Shown piece after piece: positions 1 through 5,309 of a DNA stretch of 5,309 nucleotides. The stretch's first letter is position 1. Each line of letters starts with the position of its first letter. Below the pieces are notes generated by a model. It worked only from the letters and a program-made list of their open reading frames with translations. It was not told the origin of the DNA and did not search any database. This DNA comes from an uncultured Oscillospiraceae bacterium (GTDB lineage Bacteria > Bacillota > Clostridia > Oscillospirales > Acutalibacteraceae). The DNA lies in contig URYP01000133.1 in the NCBI GenBank assembly GCA_900552115.1, forward strand, positions 1-5,309, read 5' to 3'. The position numbers and the translations under genes were made by a program.

Positions 1-79
1 TTCCTATTCGCTGCTGTGCCGGTGGTTCAAGGTGGCCGTCCCCGCCCTTTTTGTATGGTCTGCCGTGCCGGGACAAACG

Positions 80-898
80 CTATTTCTTTTTGATAGGATA
101 GCAGACTTCCGTAACCAGCTCGTCCGGGCTCTGCGCAGTTGCCGGACTGACGTGATAGATGCAGAACATAGCCCCGTTAAACTCGTAGCCGTTGTCGTTG
201 ACCCAGTTGGCCACGGCATGATTCACTGCGGTGATCTGCTCATAGCTGCCCTTGTAGATGGCGGATGCGATTTCGATGGGGGGAACGGTTTTGAACACGA
301 CATGCGCAGTATCCGGGTAGGAGCCTTTAACAGATATTTGTATCTCCACGTCAACGTCCTGATCCTTATAGCCCTCGTCATGGAAAACCGCCAGACTGTA
401 GCAATGGTCGGCCGGCTGCAGCTTCATGGAGGCGGTTTCCTCGTTGAGCCGCTGCCAGAGCTGGCCCTCCTGGTCATAAGCGGGAAGAATATCCCGCACG
501 CTGGCGACATATCGTTCGGGTAGCGTTTTACACGTAACACTGATATCCATAAGTCGTTCATCCTTTCTCAGCCTGTTGATGGCCGTATCGAGAAGCAGCA
601 GCCGGTGGGCGGCGTCCTCCGCCTGTACCTTTACCTCATCGCGTTTGATCTCCAGAAACCCCGCCAGGGCCTGCGGGTCGTCGCAGCGCTCCAGAATTTT
701 CGCAATGGCGGCCAGGCCGAACCCCATATCCCGCAGGGCGACAATCTGGCCGGCAGTCGGCAGCTGATCCTCAGAGTAATAGCGGTAACCGGTAAACGTA
801 TCGGTGCTTTTCGGCGCCAGAAGGCCGATATCGTCGTAATGCCGCAGCATACGGATACTGATTCTTGACAGTTTTGAAAAATCTCCTATTTTCAGCAC
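80..898 (-). CDS. MerR-family regulator with GyrI-like effector-binding domain
   Basis: This is a cytoplasmic DNA-binding transcription factor predicted to sense a small, perhaps cationic or hydrophobic, ligand. Numbered from the GTG at 898 it has 272 residues. The N-terminal MerR winged helix (about 1-70) opens MLKIGDFSKLSRISIRMLRH, followed by YDDIGLL, GYRYY and LRDMGFGLAAIAKIL, all family hallmarks. A dimerisation coiled coil follows (about 75-118). The C-terminal half (about 119-270) resembles the GyrI-like/BmrR ligand domain, with VEIQISV, the IYKGSYEQI segment and the terminal TEVCYPIKK, whose Glu264 sits where such domains often have a ligand-facing acid. I chose GTG 898 over ATG 913 because GAGGG (907-911) lies 8 nt before the GTG, while the ATG has no SD and adds residues before the usual MLKIGDF start. 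The gene diverges from the ABC operon. Its likely promoter has the 19-bp MerR spacer, suggesting autoregulation. The ligand is unknown. Confidence 0.93.
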   Translation of the reverse strand: MLKIGDFSKLSRISIRMLRHYDDIGLLAPKSTDTFTGYRYYSEDQLPTAGQIVALRDMGFGLAAIAKILERCDDPQALAGFLEIKRDEVKVQAEDAAHRLLLLDTAINRLRKDERLMDISVTCKTLPERYVASVRDILPAYDQEGQLWQRLNEETASMKLQPADHCYSLAVFHDEGYKDQDVDVEIQISVKGSYPDTAHVVFKTVPPIEIASAIYKGSYEQITAVNHAVANWVNDNGYEFNGAMFCIYHVSPATAQSPDELVTEVCYPIKKK

Positions 899-906
899 AG
901 TGGGAT

Positions 907-911
907 CCCTC
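907..911 (-). promoter_or_regulatory. Shine-Dalgarno site that sets the merR GTG start
   Basis: On the minus strand GAGGG occupies 911 to 907 and is separated by 8 nt from the GTG at 898-896. The same bases overlap the upstream in-frame ATG (913-911), so that ATG cannot use this site. Translation is therefore more likely to begin at the GTG, giving the family-typical MLKIGDF N-terminus. Confidence 0.6.
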
Positions 912-937
912 ATTTCGCGTTTATTGAGCTCACTTAC

Positions 938-968
938 AGTATAAAGTATACCATGGTGAGAGGGTCAA
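938..968 (-). promoter_or_regulatory. MerR-type promoter with 19-bp spacer and central palindrome (merR operator)
   Basis: Read on the minus strand, TTGACC (968-963) is the -35 and TATACT (943-938) the -10, separated by 19 bp (962-944). Standard promoters have about 17 bp. The long spacer is the classic architecture of promoters that MerR-family activators untwist. The perfect 8-bp palindrome ACCATGGT (950-957 region) sits within half a base pair of the middle of the spacer, where a MerR dimer would bind. Transcription would start near 931. The inference is that the adjacent MerR protein binds here and controls its own gene. Confidence 0.7.
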
Positions 969-970
969 CC

Positions 971-990
971 TCTTTTTATAAAATATTTTA
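971..990. promoter_or_regulatory. AT-rich block with 12-bp palindrome between the divergent promoters
   Basis: This tract is almost purely A/T in a GC-rich window and contains the perfect palindrome TAAAATATTTTA (979-990). It lies directly upstream of the -35 of the merR promoter, at about -40 to -60 from its expected start, where an UP element would contact the RNA polymerase alpha subunits. It may also help DNA bending between the two promoters. A dedicated protein binding the palindrome is possible but unsupported. Confidence 0.35.
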
Positions 991-1011
991 TTCTCCTCTC
1001 AGATAAGCTGG

Positions 1012-1040
1012 TTGACAATGCGGAATGCTTTGCGTATACT
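1012..1040 (+). promoter_or_regulatory. Strong sigma-A-type promoter of the ABC-ABC-marR operon
   Basis: A perfect -35 TTGACA (1012-1017) is followed after exactly 17 bp by TATACT (1035-1040), one base from the consensus TATAAT. Transcription should begin near 1047. Such a strong intrinsic promoter normally implies tight repression, which fits the inverted repeat lying immediately downstream. Confidence 0.85.
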
Positions 1041-1041
1041 G

Positions 1042-1068
1042 TTGCATATACAAATGTTGTATATGCAA
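1042..1068. promoter_or_regulatory. Probable MarR operator: perfect 12-bp inverted repeat
   Basis: The arm TTGCATATACAA (1042-1053) and its exact reverse complement TTGTATATGCAA (1057-1068) flank the trinucleotide ATG. The element begins one base after the -10 and spans the expected start site, so a bound protein would block initiation. Each arm is itself nearly palindromic, of form TTG-N-ATAT-N-CAA, like the TTG(N6)CAA half-site organisation seen at many MarR-family operators. It could thus hold one dimer across the centre or two dimers with centres 15 bp apart. The best candidate ligand is the MarR protein encoded by the third gene of this operon. In RNA the element would form a hairpin just ahead of the ribosome site. 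Confidence 0.75.
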
Positions 1069-1072
1069 ATTT

Positions 1073-1080
1073 GGAGGGGG
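1073..1080 (+). promoter_or_regulatory. Shine-Dalgarno site that sets the start of the first ABC gene
   Basis: GGAGGGGG lies 8 nt upstream of the ATG at 1089. An in-frame TTG at 1071 overlaps this site and cannot be served by it. The ATG at 1084 is out of frame and meets a stop after two codons. The ATG at 1089 is therefore the supported start. Confidence 0.8.
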
Positions 1081-1088
1081 CTCATGGG

Positions 1089-2816
1089 ATGATAAAACGT
1101 CTGGCTTCCTATATGAAGCCGTACCGGAAATATACCATACTGGCAATATTCTGCGTTGCCGTAGAAACCATGTTCGAGTTGATTATCCCGCTGATCATGG
1201 CCGACATCATTGACGTGGGGGTGGCAACCGGCAACAAGCCGTACATTTTTGGTAAAGGCGCGCTGATGGTGCTGTGCGCCCTGATCTCGCTGCTGCTGGG
1301 AATTGGCAGCGCGCGGTTTGCCGCGCTTTGCGGACAGGGGCTTGGCGCGGAGCTGCGCAAAGCGGAGTATCGCAAGCTGCAAAGCTTTTCCTTTGCCAAC
1401 ACCGACCATTTTCGCACCTCCTCGTTGATTACCCGCCTGACGGGGGACGTGACCGCGATTCAAAATTCGGTTTCCACCGGGCTGCGGCCCGCGTTCCGCG
1501 CGCCGGTGATGATGATTACCTCTATCGTGATGGCCTTTTTCATCAATGCCGACCTGGCGGTGGTGTTCCTCATTGCCGCACCGTTGCTGGGAGTGCTGCT
1601 GTTCCTCATTGTGCGCAAGGTGCGTCCCATGTACGGCAAAATGCAGCGGGCGGTCGATCTGGTCAACCGCATCATTCAGGAAAACCTCACCGCCATCCGG
1701 GTAGTCAAGGCGTATGTTCGGGGGGATCATGAGATCGCCAAATTCACCGAGGGCAACGATACCCTGCGGTCCACCTCCGAACGCGCGTTCCGTCTGGCGG
1801 CGCTGAATATGCCGGCCATGCAGCTCATCATGTACGCCACCATCCTGTGCATTCTCTGGTTCGGCGGCCGGCTGACCCAGGTGGGGGGCATGGAGGTCGG
1901 TGCGCTGACCGGGTTCCTCAGCTATGTGCTGCAGGTGCTCAATTCGCTGATGATGATCTCCAATGTGTTCTTGATGCTCACCCGGGCGCTCGCGTCGGGA
2001 CAGCGCATACTGGAGGTGATGGACGAGGAAGTGACCCTCACCGACGAGGCCGCGCGGGATATCGCCGTGGAGCGGGGGGAGATTACCTTTGACCACGTAT
2101 CCTTTAAATATGAGGCCGGCGCGGCGGAAAATGTGCTGAGCGATATTTCTTTTCACATCGCGGCCGGGCAGACGGTGGGGATCATCGGCCCCACCGGTTC
2201 CGCCAAGACTACGCTGGTGCAACTCATCCCGCGGCTGTATGACGCGACGGGCGGCACGGTGTATATCGACGGCCGCCCGGTAAAAGAGTATCCCCTGCGC
2301 CACCTGCGGGACGCGATCGCCATGGTGCTGCAAAAAAACACCCTGTTTAGCGGCACCGTGCGGGATAACCTGCGTTGGGGCAGGGAGGACGCCACCGATG
2401 AGGAGATAGAGGAAGCCTGCCGGGTGGCCTGTGTCGACGAATTCCTCGGCCGGCTGGAAAAGGGGCTGGACACCGACATGGGGCAGGGCGGCGTCAATGT
2501 ATCCGGCGGGCAGAAGCAGCGGCTTTGCATCGCGCGGGCCATCCTCAAGCGGCCGCGGGTGTTGATTCTGGACGATTCCACCAGCGCGGTGGATACCGCC
2601 ACCGAGGCGAAGATCCGGGAGGGGCTGGCCTCCTCGCTGCCCGGCACGACTAAAATCATCATTGCCCAGCGGATTTCGTCCGTGGCCCATGCCGACCAAA
2701 TTATCATCCTTGACGACGGGCGGATCAGCGCCGTCGGCACGCATGAGGAGCTGCTGGCCTCCAATGCGATTTACCAGGATATTTACCATTCCCAGCAGGA
2801 AGGGGCGGGACTGTAA
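1089..2816 (+). CDS. ABC exporter half-transporter, degenerate-site subunit (TM287/LmrC-like)
   Basis: This is a 575-residue fused membrane and ATPase protein, predicted to pair with the next gene product as a heterodimeric efflux pump in the cytoplasmic membrane. Six hydrophobic segments are visible at about 14-40, 57-80, 138-155, 156-176, 240-260 and 270-298. The nucleotide-binding domain spans about 330-575. Its motifs are the A-loop Tyr341, Walker A GPTGSAKT (367-374, Lys373), Q-loop Gln415, signature VSGGQ (471-475), Walker B LILDD (Asp495) and D-loop SAVD. Asp496 replaces the catalytic Glu and Gln527 replaces the switch His (IIAQRISS). These changes are known from the degenerate member of TM287/288-type pairs, so this subunit should bind ATP at a weak site while lending its intact signature to the partner's active site. 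Walker A also has Ala372 for the usual Gly. Its stop overlaps the next start (TAATG). The exported substrate cannot be told from sequence; drugs, peptides or lipids are possible. Confidence 0.95.
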   Translation: MIKRLASYMKPYRKYTILAIFCVAVETMFELIIPLIMADIIDVGVATGNKPYIFGKGALMVLCALISLLLGIGSARFAALCGQGLGAELRKAEYRKLQSFSFANTDHFRTSSLITRLTGDVTAIQNSVSTGLRPAFRAPVMMITSIVMAFFINADLAVVFLIAAPLLGVLLFLIVRKVRPMYGKMQRAVDLVNRIIQENLTAIRVVKAYVRGDHEIAKFTEGNDTLRSTSERAFRLAALNMPAMQLIMYATILCILWFGGRLTQVGGMEVGALTGFLSYVLQVLNSLMMISNVFLMLTRALASGQRILEVMDEEVTLTDEAARDIAVERGEITFDHVSFKYEAGAAENVLSDISFHIAAGQTVGIIGPTGSAKTTLVQLIPRLYDATGGTVYIDGRPVKEYPLRHLRDAIAMVLQKNTLFSGTVRDNLRWGREDATDEEIEEACRVACVDEFLGRLEKGLDTDMGQGGVNVSGGQKQRLCIARAILKRPRVLILDDSTSAVDTATEAKIREGLASSLPGTTKIIIAQRISSVAHADQIIILDDGRISAVGTHEELLASNAIYQDIYHSQQEGAGL

Positions 2817-4678
2817 TGCCTCCAAAACCCATAACCTATAAACGGCCCAAAAATACCCGCAAAACCCTGAAAACCCTATCTCGTTATCTGGGCGCGCACA
2901 AATTGGCGCTGGTGGCCGTCGGACTGATGGTGTTTGTCAGCAGTACGGCGAATATCATGGGAACCTATCTGCTCAAACCGATTATCAACAACTATATCCT
3001 GCCGGGGGATATGCCCGGCCTGGCGGTGGCGCTGGTTTGGATGGGTCTGATGTACGGCCTGGGGGTGCTGGCCACCTGGGGGTACAATCAGCTTATGGTG
3101 CGCACCTCTCAAAAGGTGGTCAGCGAAATCCGGTCGGACCTGTTCCGTCATACGCAGACCCTGCCGCTGTCCTATTTTGACGCACACACACACGGCGAGC
3201 TGATGAGCCGCTTCACCAACGATGTGGACACCCTCAACGATGCGCTCAACAACAGCTTTGCTCTGCTTATTCAAAGCGGCATCATGATTACCGGCACCAT
3301 CACCATGCTGATTGTGCTCAATCTGTGGCTGTCGCTGATCGTCATAGCGTTTCTGACGGCCATGTTCGTTTTTATCAAAATAAACGGTAAACGGAGTAAG
3401 AAATACTTTACCGAGCAGCAGGAGTGCCTGGGGCGGATAAACGGGTTCGTGGAGGAAATGGTGAGCGGCCAGAAGGTGGAAAAGGTCTTTAACCATGAGG
3501 ATCAGGACTTCGAGGAGTTCTGCCAGCGCAACGAGGCTTTGCGCAAAGCCTCCACCAAGGCGCTGACCTACTCCGGCCTTATGGTACCCACCATTGTCAG
3601 CTTGTCCTATTTCAACTACGCGGTTTCTGCCTGCGTGGGGGGGCTGTTCGCGCTGGGCGGGCTGATGGATTTGGGCGGGCTGGCCTCATATCTCGTTTAC
3701 GTCCGCCAGAGCGCTATGCCGCTCAACCAGTTCACCCAGCAGATCAATTTCCTGCTCTCGGCTTTGTCGGGCGCGGAGCGGATTTTTGAGATGATGGAGG
3801 AATCCCCCGAGGTGGACGAAGGGGTGGTTACCCTGTGCAACGTCGTCATCCATGAGGACGGCAGCCGCACCGAATGCGCCGGACGCACCGGCCAGTACGC
3901 GTGGAAATATCCCCTGCCGAACGGGATCACCGAGCTGATACCCCTGAAAGGGGACGTGCGGTTTTATGGCGTCACCTTCGGCTACACGGCGGAGAAAAAC
4001 GTACTGGAGGATGTCAGCCTCTACGCCAAGCCCGGACAAAAGATTGCCTTTGTGGGCTCCACCGGCGCGGGTAAAACCACCATTGTCAATCTGATTAACC
4101 GGTTCTATGAGATTAAAGGGGGCACCATCACCTACGACGGCATCGACGTGCGGGATATCCGCAAGGATGACCTGCGCCGGTCGCTGTCCATGGTGATTCA
4201 GGACACCCACCTGTTTACCGGTACCATTGCGGATAACATTCGTTACGGGCGCTTGTCCGCCACCGACGAGGAGGTGGAGCAAGCCGCCAAGCTGGCCAAT
4301 GCCGACGCGTTTATCCGCCATCTGCCCGAAGGATACAACACCATGCTGCACAGCGACGGGGCCAATCTGTCGCAAGGGCAGCGGCAGCTGCTGGCCATCG
4401 CCCGCGCCGCCATCTCCCTGCCGCCGGTGCTGATTCTAGACGAGGCCACCAGCTCCATCGATACCCGCACCGAAAAGCTGATTGAACAGGGGATGGACGC
4501 CCTGATGGAAGACCGCACGGTTTTTGTCATCGCTCATCGGCTGTCCACCGTGCGCAATGCGCGGGCGATATTGGTGCTGGAAAAGGGCAAGGTGATCGAA
4601 CGGGGCGACCACGACGAGCTGTTGGAACAAAAAGGCCGGTATTACCAGTTGTATACCGGCCAGTATGAGCTGGAATAG
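2816..4678 (+). CDS. ABC exporter half-transporter, catalytic subunit (TM288/LmrD-like)
   Basis: This 620-residue half-transporter is the predicted partner of the upstream gene product. A basic N-terminal tail of about 28 residues precedes six hydrophobic segments (about 29-52, 69-92, 148-170, 171-190, 252-283 and 287-314). The ATPase domain runs from about 379 to the end. Its motifs are A-loop Tyr390, Walker A GSTGAGKT (414-421, Lys420), Q-loop Gln462, signature LSQGQ (518-522), Walker B LILDE (Asp542, catalytic Glu543), D-loop SSID and switch His574. The catalytic residues are intact, but the signature carries Gln520 instead of Gly, the mark of the subunit that completes the degenerate site. 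Between the last membrane helix and the ATPase core is an extra stretch (about 331-378) containing a GQYAWKYP motif, longer than in TM288-like relatives. The start overlaps the previous stop by one base, with GGAAGGGG (2798-2805) as SD, so translational coupling and equal production are likely. Confidence 0.95.
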   Translation: MPPKPITYKRPKNTRKTLKTLSRYLGAHKLALVAVGLMVFVSSTANIMGTYLLKPIINNYILPGDMPGLAVALVWMGLMYGLGVLATWGYNQLMVRTSQKVVSEIRSDLFRHTQTLPLSYFDAHTHGELMSRFTNDVDTLNDALNNSFALLIQSGIMITGTITMLIVLNLWLSLIVIAFLTAMFVFIKINGKRSKKYFTEQQECLGRINGFVEEMVSGQKVEKVFNHEDQDFEEFCQRNEALRKASTKALTYSGLMVPTIVSLSYFNYAVSACVGGLFALGGLMDLGGLASYLVYVRQSAMPLNQFTQQINFLLSALSGAERIFEMMEESPEVDEGVVTLCNVVIHEDGSRTECAGRTGQYAWKYPLPNGITELIPLKGDVRFYGVTFGYTAEKNVLEDVSLYAKPGQKIAFVGSTGAGKTTIVNLINRFYEIKGGTITYDGIDVRDIRKDDLRRSLSMVIQDTHLFTGTIADNIRYGRLSATDEEVEQAAKLANADAFIRHLPEGYNTMLHSDGANLSQGQRQLLAIARAAISLPPVLILDEATSSIDTRTEKLIEQGMDALMEDRTVFVIAHRLSTVRNARAILVLEKGKVIERGDHDELLEQKGRYYQLYTGQYELE

Positions 4679-4683
4679 GGGGG
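4677..4683 (+). promoter_or_regulatory. Shine-Dalgarno site that sets the marR start
   Basis: AGGGGGG overlaps the TAG stop of the second ABC gene and lies 8 nt before the ATG at 4692. The earlier in-frame ATG at 4665 lies inside the ABC gene and has no purine-rich site in front of it. This supports a 13-nt gap rather than an overlap between the genes. Confidence 0.7.
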
Positions 4684-4691
4684 CGGCGGAC

Positions 4692-5129
4692 ATGAAGGAC
4701 AAATCCGACCTGCGCAAGGCGCTGGTGGCGGTAGAGCTGCTGAGGAAAGAACAGCTCCGGCCCCTGTTTATCGACCTGGGCCTCACGCTGGGGCAGGGAC
4801 AGCCCCGTATTCTCGAGAGCTTGCTGCGGGAGGACGACGTGGCGCAGAAGGAGCTGGCCGACGACTGCCGGCTGGATGTGACCACCCTGTCCCGCACGCT
4901 CGATCATATGGAAAAGGCGGGGCTGCTGCTGAGACAGCGGGCCCCGGAATGCCGCCGCTCCCGGCGGATTGTGCTCACCGACAAGGGGCGGGAAACCGCC
5001 GGCCGCGTCCACGCCATTTTTGCAGAGATGGATGAGCGGCTTTGCGGGGCGTTGACGCCGGAGGAAGCGGACACACTGGTGACGGCCCTGCACAAAATGG
5101 AGGCTCGACTGGAAAGCGATCCCATGTGA
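4692..5129 (+). CDS. MarR-family winged-helix regulator, probable repressor of the efflux operon
   Basis: This 145-residue cytoplasmic regulator is of typical MarR length. An N-terminal dimerisation helix (about 5-30) leads into LTLGQGQPRILESLL (31-45). The winged helix-turn-helix follows: QKELADDCRLDVTTLSRTL (52-70) with the recognition helix around 63-70, then DHMEKAGLLLRQ (71-82) and the wing ending RRIVLTDKGRE (91-101). The C-terminal helices (about 102-140) would complete the dimer interface. It is the last gene of the transporter operon, and the perfect inverted repeat over the operon promoter is its likely operator, giving a negative feedback loop relieved by a ligand. In the wing the sequence reads PECRRSRR, where many family members have an Asp (PEDRR); Cys87 occupies that position. 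Cys59 and Cys118 are the other cysteines. The inducing ligand is unknown, and a redox signal is possible but not shown. Confidence 0.93.
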   Translation: MKDKSDLRKALVAVELLRKEQLRPLFIDLGLTLGQGQPRILESLLREDDVAQKELADDCRLDVTTLSRTLDHMEKAGLLLRQRAPECRRSRRIVLTDKGRETAGRVHAIFAEMDERLCGALTPEEADTLVTALHKMEARLESDPM

Positions 5130-5132
5130 AAC

Positions 5133-5184
5133 TATAGAAATGTGCGGAAGAAACCCTGACGGGATTCTTCCGCACATTTCTATA
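5133..5184 (+). terminator. Long stem-loop at the end of the ABC-ABC-marR operon
   Basis: Three bases after the marR stop, a 20-base arm (5133-5152, core GTGCGGAAGAA) pairs perfectly with 5165-5184. An A/A mismatch and three more C-G pairs (5154-5156 with 5161-5163) close a TGAC loop. Position and stability indicate transcript end formation or protection of the 3' end. The following bases, TGCCTTTCCC, give only a poor U-tract, so efficiency as a simple intrinsic terminator is uncertain. The symmetry would let it act in either direction. Confidence 0.7.
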
Positions 5185-5309
5185 TGCCTTTCCCGCTCAG
5201 GCCGCGCATAGTCTCCCGCCTAACGGCGCGAGCCAATGGAAGAATGATGCGAAAGCATCATTCTTCGGGGTTCTACACCTCCAATTGCGATGAGGCTTCG
5301 ACTATAGCA
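5185..5309. other. Intergenic tail with no recognised gene
   Basis: No open reading frame with a plausible start and ribosome site, and no tRNA-like fold, could be supported on either strand. The region contains the GAAA-loop hairpin and the small CGCC stem. A weak outer pairing, GCATAGTC (5206-5213) with GACTATaGC (5300-5308, one bulged A), could enclose both. The window ends before any following gene. Confidence 0.4.
5239..5266. repeat. Perfect 12-bp hairpin with GAAA loop
   Basis: GAAGAATGATGC (5239-5250) and its reverse complement (5255-5266) flank the loop GAAA, a stable GNRA-type tetraloop if transcribed on the plus strand. No U-tract follows on either strand, so it is not an obvious terminator. 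A smaller CGCC/GGCG stem (5217-5220 with 5225-5228) lies just before it. The role is unknown: a structured RNA, the edge of a repeated intergenic element, or chance are all open. Confidence 0.5.

Noticed and set aside
1..79. Possible terminator or gene fragment downstream of merR
   Set aside because: Only a 5-bp GTCCC/GGGAC pairing with a loop of about 27 bases was found, with no U-tract; no partial protein at the edge could be recognised.
945..950. Second TATACT-like hexamer on the minus strand as the merR -10
   Set aside because: It lies only 12 bp from TTGACC, too close for a functional pair; the copy at 938-943 gives the 19-bp MerR spacing.
1071..1088. TTG at 1071 as the start of the first ABC gene
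   Set aside because: It overlaps the GGAGGGGG ribosome site and has no SD of its own; the ATG at 1089 is properly spaced and gives the usual N-terminus.
999..2825. Long minus-strand open frame (608 codons) opposite the first ABC gene
   Set aside because: It is antisense to an unmistakable ABC transporter, has a low-complexity His/Gln/Arg/Gly-rich translation with no recognisable domain, and runs across the operon promoter. It is a codon-composition shadow.
3686..4375. Minus-strand open frame opposite the second ABC gene
   Set aside because: It overlaps the conserved ATPase domain in antisense, and no domain or ribosome site supports it.
4665..4691. ATG at 4665 as the marR start
   Set aside because: No ribosome site precedes it and the added residues are unlike MarR N-termini; ATG 4692 has AGGGGGG 8 nt upstream.
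5218..5224. GCCTAAC resembling an integron attC R-box
   Set aside because: No matching GTTRRRY partner box occurs in the remaining sequence, and no integrase or cassette gene is visible.
1..5309. CRISPR array, insertion sequence, tRNA or rRNA
   Set aside because: No spaced direct repeats, transposase motifs, terminal repeats or tRNA-like folds were seen on either strand.

Overview
The window looks like chromosomal DNA from a moderately GC-rich member of the Firmicutes, most plausibly a gut-type Clostridia (Oscillospirales/Ruminococcaceae-like). I infer this from the purine-rich Shine-Dalgarno (SD) sites, the sigma-A-type promoters, the MerR/GyrI regulator and the style of the ABC exporter pair. 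No species call is possible from this sequence alone.

The layout is a divergent regulator/transporter locus. On the minus strand (80-898) lies a MerR-family regulator with a GyrI-like ligand-binding domain. Its likely promoter has the stretched 19-bp spacer typical of MerR targets, with a palindrome in the middle of the spacer. On the plus strand a tightly packed three-gene operon starts from a near-consensus promoter (TTGACA, 17 bp, TATACT). It encodes two ABC exporter half-transporters (1089-2816 and 2816-4678, overlapping by one base) and a MarR-family regulator (4692-5129). A perfect 12-bp inverted repeat with a 3-bp centre (1042-1068) covers the expected transcription start and is the obvious candidate operator for the MarR protein.

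The two half-transporters are complementary. The first has lost the catalytic Glu (Asp496) and the switch His (Gln527) and has an altered Walker A. The second keeps Glu543 and His574 but has an altered signature, LSQGQ. Together they should form a heterodimeric exporter of the TM287/288, LmrCD or BmrCD type, with one hydrolytic and one degenerate ATP site. The simplest model is a drug- or metabolite-inducible efflux operon: a ligand releases MarR from the operator, and exporter plus repressor are made together. The divergent MerR/GyrI protein appears to be a second small-molecule sensor that controls at least its own promoter.

The operon ends at a very long stem-loop (5133-5184). The last 125 bases hold no convincing gene but contain a second perfect hairpin. 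The first 79 bases, downstream of merR, hold no supported feature. The parts are known families. The noteworthy points are regulatory (two sensors on one 190-bp intergenic region, clean operators) and a few residue-level oddities. I do not see a wholly undescribed system.
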